Assembly (NCBI GenBank): GCA_041691815.1
Contig: JBEPTZ010000072.1
Location: 1-22,017 of the forward strand
DNA length: 22,017 nt
Direction: 5' to 3'
From: 70-18 sp041691815
Lineage (GTDB): Bacteria; Pseudomonadota; Alphaproteobacteria; Acetobacterales; Acetobacteraceae
Shown: positions 1-7,266 of the stretch, piece by piece
How positions within the stretch are numbered: the stretch's first letter is position 1
How the letters are laid out: every line of letters starts with the position of its first letter
Notes under the pieces: generated by a model
What the model was told of the DNA's origin: nothing
Databases searched by the model: none
Seen by the model: the letters and a program-made list of their open reading frames with translations, nothing else
Position numbers and translations under genes: made by a program

Positions 1-43
1 CGTTCTTGTTTCGTACAACTTTCCAAACGGCTGAGCAAGGTGG

Positions 44-166
44 GTAAGCAGGAAACTTTTTATCGGCCTTGCAACTGCGGAGCGGTGGAGACTCCGTACA
101 CTCCAATGGATAGAAAGTCTTTTTGTTTCTTTTTGTTCACAAAAAAAAATACTTCCTTCGCCTTAC
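44..166 (+). repeat. Interspersed palindromic element, copy 1 (degenerate)
   Basis: This AT-rich block is related to the blocks near 6300, 12620 and 17650. Shared landmarks are the AACTTTTTATC stem arm (55-65), the TTGCAACTGCGGAG word (69-82), GAGACTCC (88-95), a T-rich run, and TTCTTTTTGTTCAC (127-140). It starts with GTAAGC and ends with CCTTAC (161-166), which contains the TAA stop of the binding-protein gene on the minus strand. The left terminal hairpin found in copies 2-4 is missing, and the right hairpin is eroded because its right arm has become a pure A run (141-149). Confidence 0.8.
53..124. terminator. Probable intrinsic terminator in repeat copy 1
   Basis: The stem arms AAACTTTTTATC (53-64) and GGATAGAAAGTCTTTTT (108-124) are roughly complementary and enclose an inner GGAGACTCC palindrome. 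A T run follows on the plus strand. The structure lies downstream of the ABC binding-protein gene, transcribed leftward, so it would end that operon. Pairing is imperfect, so termination strength is uncertain. Confidence 0.5.
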
Positions 167-1455
167 GCATGCATCAACGGCGCCACCCGCGAGATGATGC
201 TCTTCACCGCCGCCTCGGGTGTCTTCTGGCCGAGCACGGTCAGTTGCACTTCCTCGACGAAGATCGACTGCGCCCGCACCGCCTCGGGGAATGCCGGCAG
301 CGGCACCCGGGCGTTGCTCAGCGCGTGGCCTTCCACGGCGGCCAGTGGCTGGGCCTTGAGGTAGGCGGCGTCCTGGTAGGTGGAGAGCCGCACCGGGCCG
401 TTGCCGTTCAGTGCGGCGCCGGTGGTCACCGCCGGTGACGACATTGCCTGGATGAACGACCAGGCGAGGTCTTTGTCTTTGGCGTTGCCGGGGATGCTCA
501 TCGCCCAGAACTCGGTGACCGAGTGGATCTGCTGGCCCGGCATGGTCTTCGACATCGGGAACTCGATCGCGGTGATCTTGCCGGGGAAGCGCGACTGGGT
601 CTTGTCGTTGAGTTGCGGATAGCGGGCGAACGGGTAGACGGTGAGGGCGGCGCGGCCCTGCTGCATCCAGGTGGCTTCGTCGTTGTTGCTGGTGGTGGCG
701 TAGCTGCGCGGCAGGGCGTTGGCCTTGTACATGTCCTGCATCACCGCCAGCGCCTTTTCCAGCGCCGCCGGGTTGGGCACCAGCTTCAGGTCGCCGCCGA
801 TGAAGTCGCCGCCGAACGCCCGCGCGAAGGTGACCGGGAACACCGAGAGGTCGCTGGCCAGCACCATGCCGGTCACCTGCTTGCCGTCCTTGTCGCGCCA
901 GGTGAGGTGCTTGGCCTGTTCGACCATCTCCTCCAGCGTCGCCGGCGGCGCCTTGATGCCGCGCTCGGCCATCAGCTCGGTGTTGTAGAACAGCCCGATG
1001 GTGGCGTGGCGCACCGGGATGCCGATCAGCTTGCCGTCGATGGTCATCGCCGCGGTGAGGCCGTGGGCGATGTCGTCGATGTTGTCGATCGGCTTTTCGG
1101 TCTGGTGGGCGTTGAGCGGTTGCAGCAGCATCGCGGCGGCGGCGGTGGCGCGGCTGTTGACCAGGTAGCCGACGCCGAACTCGGTGCTGGTCAGGCTGGC
1201 CTCGCGGAACAGCCGGTCCTGCAGCGCGTTGGTGTCGAAGGTAGCCCAGGCGATCTCCGCATTGTTGGCCTCGCGCCACGCCTTGGTGAGGTCGCCGGCC
1301 GGGCCGGCGGTGAGGCACGACTGATGCACCTTGTGGCACAGCACGTTGAGCGTGCGGGTGGCGGCGCGGGCCGGCCGGGCGGCGAGCCCGGTGGCGAGTG
1401 CGGTGCCGGCGAGTGCGGTGCCGAGCATGGTGCGGCGGGTCAGATTGTTGGTCAT
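163..1455 (-). CDS. ABC transporter extracellular solute-binding protein (family 1 type)
   Basis: This 430-residue protein has the size and layout of a periplasmic family 1 solute-binding protein. Its N-terminus carries a twin-arginine signal (LTRRTML, residues 5-11), a hydrophobic Ala/Gly/Leu stretch, and an ARA-type cleavage site near residue 31. It would therefore be exported folded by the Tat system and deliver a solute to the two permeases encoded just upstream. The chosen ATG follows a GGGGAG ribosome binding site. It is the last gene of the dioxygenase-permease-permease-binding protein cluster. Its TAA stop lies in the CCTTAC edge of a repeat element. The permeases resemble the sugar/glycerol-phosphate class, but the sequence does not reveal the substrate. 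The family call is firm and the ligand is unknown. Confidence 0.88.
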   Translation of the reverse strand: MTNNLTRRTMLGTALAGTALATGLAARPARAATRTLNVLCHKVHQSCLTAGPAGDLTKAWREANNAEIAWATFDTNALQDRLFREASLTSTEFGVGYLVNSRATAAAAMLLQPLNAHQTEKPIDNIDDIAHGLTAAMTIDGKLIGIPVRHATIGLFYNTELMAERGIKAPPATLEEMVEQAKHLTWRDKDGKQVTGMVLASDLSVFPVTFARAFGGDFIGGDLKLVPNPAALEKALAVMQDMYKANALPRSYATTSNNDEATWMQQGRAALTVYPFARYPQLNDKTQSRFPGKITAIEFPMSKTMPGQQIHSVTEFWAMSIPGNAKDKDLAWSFIQAMSSPAVTTGAALNGNGPVRLSTYQDAAYLKAQPLAAVEGHALSNARVPLPAFPEAVRAQSIFVEEVQLTVLGQKTPEAAVKSIISRVAPLMHA

Positions 1456-1498
1456 CGGAGTCTCCCCTCGGTGATGGCGGCAGTTTTCTGCCCCCGGT

Positions 1499-2341
1499 TC
1501 AGCCTTTGACGGCGCCGGCGGTGAGGCCGGCGACCAGCTTCTTCTGCATCAGCATCACCACCAGCAGCACCGGCAGCATCTGCACGGTGGCGGCGGCGAA
1601 CAGCACCCCCCAGTCCACTCCGTCGAACGCGCTGACCATCTCGGCCAGCGCCAGCGGTGCGGTCTTGGCGTGGATCGAGGTGAAGATGAAGGCGAAGATG
1701 TATTCGTTCCAGGCATAGACCATGACGAAAATCGCCACCGAGACCATGCCCGGTGCGGCCAGCGGCATGATCACCCGGCGCAGGATGGTCAGATAGCCGG
1801 CGCCATCGACCAGCGCCGCCTCGTCCAGCTCGCGCGGAATCTGGTCGATGAAGCTGCGCATCAGCAGCGCGCCCATCGAGACGAAGAAGCTGGCATAGAG
1901 CAGGATCAGCACCAGCCTGGTATCCTCCAGGTGCAGCGTGTTGACGATCGGGAACAGCGGCAGGGTGACCACGATCGGCGGAATCAGCCGGACGGCGATC
2001 AGGAACCCGGCGGTGCTGGCCATCGCCGGCGTGCGGCGGCGGGAATAGGCGAAGCCGGCCAACGCACTTGCCGCCACCGCCAGCAGCGTGGCGCCGACGG
2101 TGACGACGAAGCTGTTGACCAGCCCGTGGAAGAAGCCCGGCCATTTCTGCCACAGCGCGATGTAGTGGACGAAAGTCGGGTGGAACAGCAGATGCTGCGG
2201 CATCGCGAAGATATCCTTCGCCGGCTTCAGCGAGGCCATCACGATGGCGCCGATCGGCAGCAGCGACCATGCCAGGATGACCGCCACCGCCAGCAGCTTG
2301 CCGGCGCGCATCGCGTAGCTGCTGGTCTTACGCAACCGCAT
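1499..2341 (-). CDS. ABC transporter permease, MalG/UgpE type
   Basis: This 280-residue inner-membrane permease belongs to the carbohydrate-uptake subfamily. It has an N-terminal membrane segment (about residues 14-36), then several hydrophobic helices. The cytoplasmic EAA loop, which docks the ATPase, begins near residue 174 (ELDEAALVDGAG) and is followed by a conserved proline-rich MPLAAPGM turn. This is the MalG-like half of a heterodimeric permease. Its start overlaps the end of the MalF-like gene by 14 nt, which indicates translational coupling. The binding-protein gene follows about 43 nt after its stop. No gene for the ATP-binding subunit is present in the window, so the transporter must borrow an ATPase encoded elsewhere or one outside the window. 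Confidence 0.9.
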   Translation of the reverse strand: MRLRKTSSYAMRAGKLLAVAVILAWSLLPIGAIVMASLKPAKDIFAMPQHLLFHPTFVHYIALWQKWPGFFHGLVNSFVVTVGATLLAVAASALAGFAYSRRRTPAMASTAGFLIAVRLIPPIVVTLPLFPIVNTLHLEDTRLVLILLYASFFVSMGALLMRSFIDQIPRELDEAALVDGAGYLTILRRVIMPLAAPGMVSVAIFVMVYAWNEYIFAFIFTSIHAKTAPLALAEMVSAFDGVDWGVLFAAATVQMLPVLLVVMLMQKKLVAGLTAGAVKG

Positions 2342-3260
2342 CGGCCACCATCCCCCGACGCAGCCGCCAGAGATACACCGAGGCCAGCAGCAGGCAGACG
2401 ACCACCATGATCCAGCCGGTCGCCGCCGCCGCCCCGAACGCGTTGTAGCGGAACGCCTCCAGATACAGGTAGACGCCGACCACCTCGGTCGATCGCGCCG
2501 GCCCGCCCTGGGTCATCAGCCACACCTCGGCGAACAGCCGGAAGGCGAAGATGTAGCGGAACAGCATCGCCACCAGCATCGCCGGCCGCAGCAGCGGGAA
2601 GCTGATGTGCCAGAAGCTTTGCAGCCTGGTGGTGCCGTCCACCCGCGCCGCCTCGTACAGCTCGCCGGGCACCGAGAGCCGTGCCGCGTAGAGGATGATG
2701 AAGGTGAACGGCAGGTTCATCCAGATCGACAGCAGCGCCACGATGGCCAGCCCGGCGCTCGGCGAAACCGACCAGTCCAGCCCCGGCAGGCCGACCGATT
2801 GCAGCGCCAGGGTCAACGGGCCGATATCCGGGTCGAACAGGAAGCGCCACATCACCACCGCGGCGACCTGGCTGACCGCGTACGGCGCCAGCACGGCGGC
2901 CAGCAGCAGTGCGCGCGCCCGCAAGCCGGAGGCGAACAGCAGCGCCATGCCGAGGCCGGCCACCAGTTCCACATGCACCACCACCACCACCAGGATGAGG
3001 GTGTTCCACAGCGCGCGGCGGAAATACGGGTCGCCCAGCACGTCGAAGTAGTTCGACAGGCCGATGAACACCGGCGCCTGCCCGAAGCTGGAGCGGGTGA
3101 AGCTCAGCCACACCACGTACAGCGCCGGGATGGCGATCGCCGCCAGCACCAGCCCATGCGCCGGCGCCAGCAGCCACGCCGCAACGCCGCGCCCCATGCC
3201 GCCCTTGAACCGGCGGCGCGGGCGCGGACGCGCAGCGAGCGCCGAAGCGGCGGCTTGCAC
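2328..3260 (-). CDS. ABC transporter permease, MalF/UgpA type
   Basis: This 310-residue inner-membrane permease has a basic N-terminus (PRPRRRFKGG) and a first membrane helix at about residues 27-52. Further helices follow, with the ATPase-contacting EAA motif near 203-226 (EAARVDGTTRLQSFW, then a proline-rich FPLLRP turn). It pairs with the MalG-like protein to form the channel. The frame opens with GTG at 3260, 2 nt after the dioxygenase stop. The next in-frame ATG is at 3197 (residue 22), and no strong ribosome binding site distinguishes them. The tight spacing argues for GTG and coupled translation. The substrate is unknown. Confidence 0.88.
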   Translation of the reverse strand: MQAAASALAARPRPRRRFKGGMGRGVAAWLLAPAHGLVLAAIAIPALYVVWLSFTRSSFGQAPVFIGLSNYFDVLGDPYFRRALWNTLILVVVVVHVELVAGLGMALLFASGLRARALLLAAVLAPYAVSQVAAVVMWRFLFDPDIGPLTLALQSVGLPGLDWSVSPSAGLAIVALLSIWMNLPFTFIILYAARLSVPGELYEAARVDGTTRLQSFWHISFPLLRPAMLVAMLFRYIFAFRLFAEVWLMTQGGPARSTEVVGVYLYLEAFRYNAFGAAAATGWIMVVVCLLLASVYLWRLRRGMVADAVA

Positions 3261-3262
3261 GC

Positions 3263-4153
3263 TCAGGCGGCTCGGGCTGCCTGGAGGATGTCCGGCGTGG
3301 CCGCCATCGGCGCCGCGCCCTCAACCGTGGTGCGGAACATCTCGCGGCGATAACCGGAATAGTCGTTGATCGCGGTATGCATCAGATAGGGGTTGGCCCA
3401 CATCGCCAGCGTGCCCTGCTCCCAGCGCAGCCGGCAGTTGAACTCCGGCCTGGTGGCCAACTTCATCAGGTAGTCGATGACCGGCCGGCTCTCCGCCTCG
3501 GTCATGCCCTTGAAGCGGGCCAGCGTGCTGGCGACGAACACATAAGGCCGCCGGGTCACCGGATGCTGGCAGATGATCGGGTGCTCGCGCTCCAGGTCCT
3601 CCACCGCCAGCCCCTCCTTGCGCAGGCCGAGGCGCTTCTGGGCGGCGTTCTCGCTGAACACGCCACGGCCGCTGAACACCCCGGTCAACTGGAACAGCAG
3701 GGCGCGCAATTGCGGCGACAGCGCCTGGTAGGCGTGCTCCAGGCTGGTGAAACAGGTGTCGCCGCCAACCGGCGGAATGTCCTCGCCATACAGCATGGTG
3801 ATGCCGGGCGGGCGCGGCATCCAGGCCAGGTCCATGTGCCAGTTCTCGCCGATCACCGCGCCGGTGTCCTCGCGCTCGCGGACGAAATGCACGATGTCGT
3901 CATAGCCCTCGATGCCGGCATGCACCGGGTTGCCGCTGAACGGGCCGAACCGGCGGGCGACCTTGTGCAGGCTGGCGGCGGTCAGCGACTGGCCGCGCAC
4001 CGCCAGCACATGAAAGATGTCCAGCGCCCGCCGCACGTCCTGGAACACCGCCTCGTCCGGGTGGCTGGCCAGATCGACGCCGCGGATTTCGGCGCCCAGC
4101 GCGCCGGTGATCGGCATCACATCGAAAAGCTGGAATCGTGAATCGCGATGCAT
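3263..4153 (-). CDS. TauD/TfdA-family Fe(II)/2-oxoglutarate dioxygenase
   Basis: This 296-residue protein has the TauD/TfdA fold signature. The N-terminal PITGALGAEIRGVDL segment matches the family start. The iron-binding residues are H106 and D108 (NWHMD) and H259 (MHTAIND). R270 is a candidate 2-oxoglutarate carboxylate ligand. PPVGGDT (127-133) is a typical family element. Such enzymes hydroxylate a substrate next to a sulfonate, carboxylate, ether or quaternary amine, releasing CO2 and succinate. The usual WDN before the last histidine reads WAN here. The ATG at 4153 is preceded by GGGAAGGA at good spacing. The gene heads the ABC cluster, so it probably acts on the imported compound. TauD proper is not implied, and the substrate is unknown. 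Confidence 0.88.
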   Translation of the reverse strand: MHRDSRFQLFDVMPITGALGAEIRGVDLASHPDEAVFQDVRRALDIFHVLAVRGQSLTAASLHKVARRFGPFSGNPVHAGIEGYDDIVHFVREREDTGAVIGENWHMDLAWMPRPPGITMLYGEDIPPVGGDTCFTSLEHAYQALSPQLRALLFQLTGVFSGRGVFSENAAQKRLGLRKEGLAVEDLEREHPIICQHPVTRRPYVFVASTLARFKGMTEAESRPVIDYLMKLATRPEFNCRLRWEQGTLAMWANPYLMHTAINDYSGYRREMFRTTVEGAAPMAATPDILQAARAA

Positions 4154-4189
4154 CGGCGTCCTTCCCGTTCACACGTCGCCGTTCGTCGG

Positions 4190-4209
4190 CTGACTTACTT
4201 GCAAGTCAG
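4190..4209. promoter_or_regulatory. Candidate TetR-family operator upstream of the dioxygenase-ABC cluster
   Basis: The sequence CTGACTTACTTGCAAGTCAG holds the perfect palindrome ACTTGCAAGT (4197-4206). The symmetry extends to CTTACTTG/CAAGTCAG (4194-4209) with one mismatch. ACTTGCAAGT cores are well known in operators of TetR-type repressors. The site lies in the 90-bp gap between the tetR stop and the dioxygenase start, 37-56 nt upstream of that start, where a repressor could block transcription. Binding by the adjacent TetR protein is inferred. Confidence 0.65.
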
Positions 4210-4243
4210 TCTTGGCGCCGGGCCCGATCGCTGTCAAGCAAAC

Positions 4244-4867
4244 TCAGCGACCGCCCCAGGCGACCATCCAGGTGCGCTGCAGCGCCCCCAGCAGCGCGTC
4301 CACATCGCGGAAGCTGCCGGAATCCTGGGTGATCGGCCCGCAGGATTGCAGCGTGGTGCGCAACACGCAGACCACGTCGTCCACCGCCGTGGCGGGCGCG
4401 AACTCGCCTGATGCCACCGCCTCGGTGACCGCCTGGCGCAGGCAGCGGTCGTAGCTGCGGTTCACCCGCTCCAGCACGCCGGTCGCCAGCGTGCCGAGCA
4501 CCGGCACGTCCAGCCGCAGCCGCGATAGCGGGCTCCAGACATTGCGGGCGCCGGGCTGGTGGTTGAAGCGGTCGTAGAACTTGCGCAGATCGGCGCGCTG
4601 GGCCGCCAGACGGGCGGCGAAGCTGGCGCCGGGCTGGGTCCAGTGATGCGCGATCCGCGCCTCGGCGTCGCGCCCGAAACCCTCGCTCAACTCCTCCATC
4701 AGCCGGCGCTTGGTGCCGAAGTGATGATGGATGTTGGCGCGGGTAACGCCGATCCGCGCCGCGATATCGCCGAAACTGAAGCCCTGGTAGCCGCGCAGCA
4801 CATATAGTTCGGCGGCCACGAGGCGAATGCGCTCCCGGGTCGACGCGGCGTCGTTCGCTTCGCTCAT
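4244..4867 (-). CDS. TetR/AcrR-family transcriptional regulator
   Basis: This 207-residue protein has the usual size for the family. The N-terminal helix-turn-helix covers about residues 10-56, with GFSFGDIAARIGVTRANIHHHF as the recognisable core, slightly modified from the usual VSKGTLYHYF pattern. The C-terminal ligand-binding helices are divergent, as is normal. A cysteine pair around CVLRTTLQSC resembles the AcrR C-terminal 'TetR_C' region. It is transcribed in the same direction as, and just upstream of, the dioxygenase-ABC cluster, and a TetR-type palindrome lies between them. It is therefore the likely local repressor, with the imported compound or a product as inducer. It diverges from the sulfotransferase-like gene across a 134-bp gap. 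Confidence 0.9.
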   Translation of the reverse strand: MSEANDAASTRERIRLVAAELYVLRGYQGFSFGDIAARIGVTRANIHHHFGTKRRLMEELSEGFGRDAEARIAHHWTQPGASFAARLAAQRADLRKFYDRFNHQPGARNVWSPLSRLRLDVPVLGTLATGVLERVNRSYDRCLRQAVTEAVASGEFAPATAVDDVVCVLRTTLQSCGPITQDSGSFRDVDALLGALQRTWMVAWGGR

Positions 4868-5001
4868 GCATCAGCGTCTAGTGCATTTTACCGGTGCTGG
4901 AAAATCCCTGGTCGCCGGCCGCCCGGTTGCGCCGCACGCCCGTGCTATCGCCAACCACCGGCCGCAGGCTAGAATTGCCGCAGCCAGGAGCCCCGTGCCC
5001 G

Positions 5002-6231
5002 ATGAACGACCACCCCACCGCGCTGCCCACCGCACCCCGCCAGGCCACCACCGGCCGGCCGCTGCTGTTCCTGCATATTCCCAAGACCGCCGGCACCTCG
5101 TTCCTGACCCTGCTGCACAACCTGTTCGGCGAATCCCGGGTGCAGCGGCTGGACGGCCACGACCCGCTGGTGCTGCAGCAGATCGACAACCTGGTGCTGA
5201 CCAGGCTGGGCGAGGTGGCGTGCGTCGCCGGGCATATTCCGGCGCATCATTTCCACCCGTATCTCAAGCAGTTCCAGCCGTTCACCCTGCTGCGCAACCC
5301 GGTGGCGCGGGTGCTGTCGCTGTTCCGCTTCCTGCGCCGGGCCAGTGCCGCCGAGTTGCAGCCGATGGGGCTGGTGCCGAATTTCAGCTTCGACAGCTTC
5401 ATCACCTCCAAAGCCCCCGGCCTGTATGCCCAGACCCATGACGGCATGTGCCGCTTCCTGTGCGGCGATGCCCGCGCCAGCGACCCCAAGGCGGCTGAAT
5501 TCACTGGCCTGGCCGATATGCCGGCGGTGCTGGAGCAGGCGATGCGGACGCTGGAAGGGCTGGATTTCGGCATTGTCGAGCAGATGGCCGGCAGCATCGC
5601 GCTGCTCGGCCATGCCTGGGGGGTGCCGTATCCGCTCGACGAATACACCAAGAACGCCACCGAACGCGGCGGCAGCGAGGACTCGCTCGACAACATCCGC
5701 CGCATCGTGCAGCGCAACACGCTGGATATTGCGCTTTACGAGAACGCCACCGCGCTGTTCGCCCGCCGCCTGGCGGCCTGGCGGGCGCCGGTGGTGCAGC
5801 CGCGGCCGGGGGTGGTGTTTGCCCCGACGCTGGGCACCCTGACCAATGTGGCGGCCATCGCCGGCCGCCAGGGCTTTCATGATTTCGAGCGCGTCGGCTT
5901 CGCCTGGATGATGGCGGACATGCCGGCGCGCATCCATTTCACCCCGCCCGCCGAGGCCCGCCGGCTGCGCCTGCGCCTCTACACCATCGGCAGCGACTAC
6001 CGGATGGCCGACGTGGTGATGAAGGTGAACGGCCAGCGCGCCGCCCAGCGGGTGGTGGAACGCAAGGACCGCTGGCATCTGGTGGAACTGGACCTGCCGC
6101 CGGGGCTGGGGACGATCAACCAGCTCGCCATCACCTCGCCGTACTGGGTTCCCACCCGCTTCCTCAACCCCGATGGCCGGGATGACCGCTCGCTGGCGCT
6201 GGCGCTGTCGGAGGTGACCTTTCTTGGGTAA
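5002..6231 (+). CDS. Sulfotransferase-like protein with C-terminal accessory domain
   Basis: This 409-residue protein starts its conserved part with FLHIPKTAGTSF (residues 23-34), the 5'-phosphosulfate-binding loop typical of the sulfotransferase family acting on carbohydrates. TLLRNPVARVLSLFRFL (95-111) matches the 3'-phosphate-binding segment. Such enzymes transfer sulfate from PAPS to an acceptor. After about residue 280 comes a separate, beta-rich region of about 130 residues (RRLRLRLYTIG..., ending LALSEVTFLG) that resembles accessory domains on glycan-modifying proteins; this is inference. AGGAG precedes the ATG by 11 nt. The gene stands alone, and its TAA stop sits in the GTAAGG edge of repeat copy 2. 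The acceptor is unknown, and catalysis of sulfation is not proven from the motifs alone. Confidence 0.8.
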   Translation: MNDHPTALPTAPRQATTGRPLLFLHIPKTAGTSFLTLLHNLFGESRVQRLDGHDPLVLQQIDNLVLTRLGEVACVAGHIPAHHFHPYLKQFQPFTLLRNPVARVLSLFRFLRRASAAELQPMGLVPNFSFDSFITSKAPGLYAQTHDGMCRFLCGDARASDPKAAEFTGLADMPAVLEQAMRTLEGLDFGIVEQMAGSIALLGHAWGVPYPLDEYTKNATERGGSEDSLDNIRRIVQRNTLDIALYENATALFARRLAAWRAPVVQPRPGVVFAPTLGTLTNVAAIAGRQGFHDFERVGFAWMMADMPARIHFTPPAEARRLRLRLYTIGSDYRMADVVMKVNGQRAAQRVVERKDRWHLVELDLPPGLGTINQLAITSPYWVPTRFLNPDGRDDRSLALALSEVTFLG

Positions 6232-6366
6232 GGAAGCAGTGCTTTTTTGAAAAAAAGCACCAAAAAACTTCATTTGCCTTGCGACGGCGGTGTGGGCGGA
6301 GACCGCGGAGTCTCCAAGACGGATGAAAAGTTTTTTTGCTTCTTTTTGTTCACAAAAAGAAGGCCT
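6228..6366 (+). repeat. Interspersed palindromic element, copy 2
   Basis: The element starts with GTAAGG, whose TAA is the sulfotransferase stop codon. Its left hairpin is perfect (GTGCTTTTTT 6239-6248 with AAAAAAGCAC 6251-6260). The centre GGAGAC-CGCGGA-GTCTCC spans 6298-6315. TCTCCAAGACGGATGAAAAG and T7 follow. The right hairpin is CTTCTTTTTG (6339-6348), loop TTCA, CAAAAAGAAG (6353-6362). It shares long identical blocks with copy 3 and lies between two genes of the same direction. Confidence 0.9.
6262..6337. terminator. Bidirectional intrinsic terminator in repeat copy 2
   Basis: The outer arms AAAAAACTTCAT (6262-6273) and ATGAAAAGTTTTTTT (6323-6337) pair imperfectly around the GC-rich central palindrome. 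T7 trails on the plus strand and T6 on the minus strand. It would end transcription from the sulfotransferase-like gene 31 nt upstream and separate it from the desaturase-family gene. Confidence 0.6.
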
Positions 6367-6377
6367 ACTTCCCTGCC

Positions 6378-7160
6378 ATGCTGCTCCACGAACCCACCAT
6401 CCGCCTGACCGTCTTCCTTTCCGTGCTGGCGTTGATGGCGGTGCTCGAAGCGATCCATCCGGCGCGAAGGCGCGAGATTCCGCGCCTGTTGCGCTGGTCC
6501 AACAATCTCGCCCTGGTCGCGGTGGATACCGTGCTGGTGCGGCTGATTTTTCCGCTGGCGGCGGTTGGTGTGGCGGTCTGGGCGCAGGGGCGTGGCTGGG
6601 GAGTGCTGCATGGGCTGCCGGGGTGGCTGGCGTGGCCGGCGGCGCTGTTGCTGCTGGATCTGGCGATCTATGCCCAGCATATCGTGTTCCACTACGTGCC
6701 GCCGCTGTGGCGGCTGCATCGGCTGCACCATGCCGATACCGAGTTCGATGTCACCACCGGGCTGCGGTTTCATCCCGGTGAAATTGTTTTATCGATGGGT
6801 TTCAAGCTGTTGCTGGTGCTGGCGCTCGGCCCGCCGGCGGCGGCGGTGCTGGTGTTCGAGGTGATGCTGAACGCCACCTCGATGTTCAACCACGCCAATC
6901 TGCGGCTGCCGGGCTGGCTGGATCGGGGGTTGCGCTGGGTCACCGTCACGCCGGACATGCACCGCGTGCATCATTCGGTGCTGCCGGTGGAGACCAACAG
7001 CAATTTCGGCTTCAACCTGACCTGGTGGGACCGGCTGTTCGGCACCTACCGCGCCCAGCCTGAGGCCGGGCAGCGTGGCATGACCATCGGCCTCGACGAA
7101 TTCCGCGACCGGCGCGAGCTGTGGCTGTGGCGGATGCTGACCCAGCCGTGGCGGCGATAG
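6378..7160 (+). CDS. Sterol desaturase/fatty acid hydroxylase family membrane protein
   Basis: This 260-residue protein has about four hydrophobic segments (near residues 8-26, 45-68, 82-100 and 142-165) and the histidine clusters of the di-iron family: HIVFH (101-105), HRLHH (114-118), NH (171-172) and HRVHH (195-199). These enzymes use O2 and a di-iron centre in the membrane to hydroxylate or desaturate lipid substrates. The bacterial members vary widely in substrate. The ATG at 6378 begins the conserved protein. An in-frame ATG at 6336 would add 14 residues encoded entirely by repeat copy 2, which I consider unlikely. The only Shine-Dalgarno-like sequence (AGAAGG) lies in the right arm of the repeat hairpin. 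Confidence 0.88.
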   Translation: MLLHEPTIRLTVFLSVLALMAVLEAIHPARRREIPRLLRWSNNLALVAVDTVLVRLIFPLAAVGVAVWAQGRGWGVLHGLPGWLAWPAALLLLDLAIYAQHIVFHYVPPLWRLHRLHHADTEFDVTTGLRFHPGEIVLSMGFKLLLVLALGPPAAAVLVFEVMLNATSMFNHANLRLPGWLDRGLRWVTVTPDMHRVHHSVLPVETNSNFGFNLTWWDRLFGTYRAQPEAGQRGMTIGLDEFRDRRELWLWRMLTQPWRR

Positions 7161-7266
7161 GCGTCGATTTGGGGGTGATAATGCCGGGATTCGTGCGAGA
7201 ATCCGCGTCGCGACCCCACCGAAACCGGCGGTTTATGCGCGGCAAAATCGGCCGGAATCGGAGAAA

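Noticed and set aside
2960..3000. A run of CACCACCACCACCAC-like trinucleotides (about 2972-2990), as a microsatellite.
   Set aside because: It encodes a Val-rich membrane helix (VVVVVH) in the minus-strand permease, so codon repetition in a hydrophobic stretch explains it.
7187..7204. Hairpin GGATTC-GTGCGA-GAATCC after the desaturase-family gene.
   Set aside because: The six-base stem has no T-tract after it, so it is not convincing as a terminator and could be chance.
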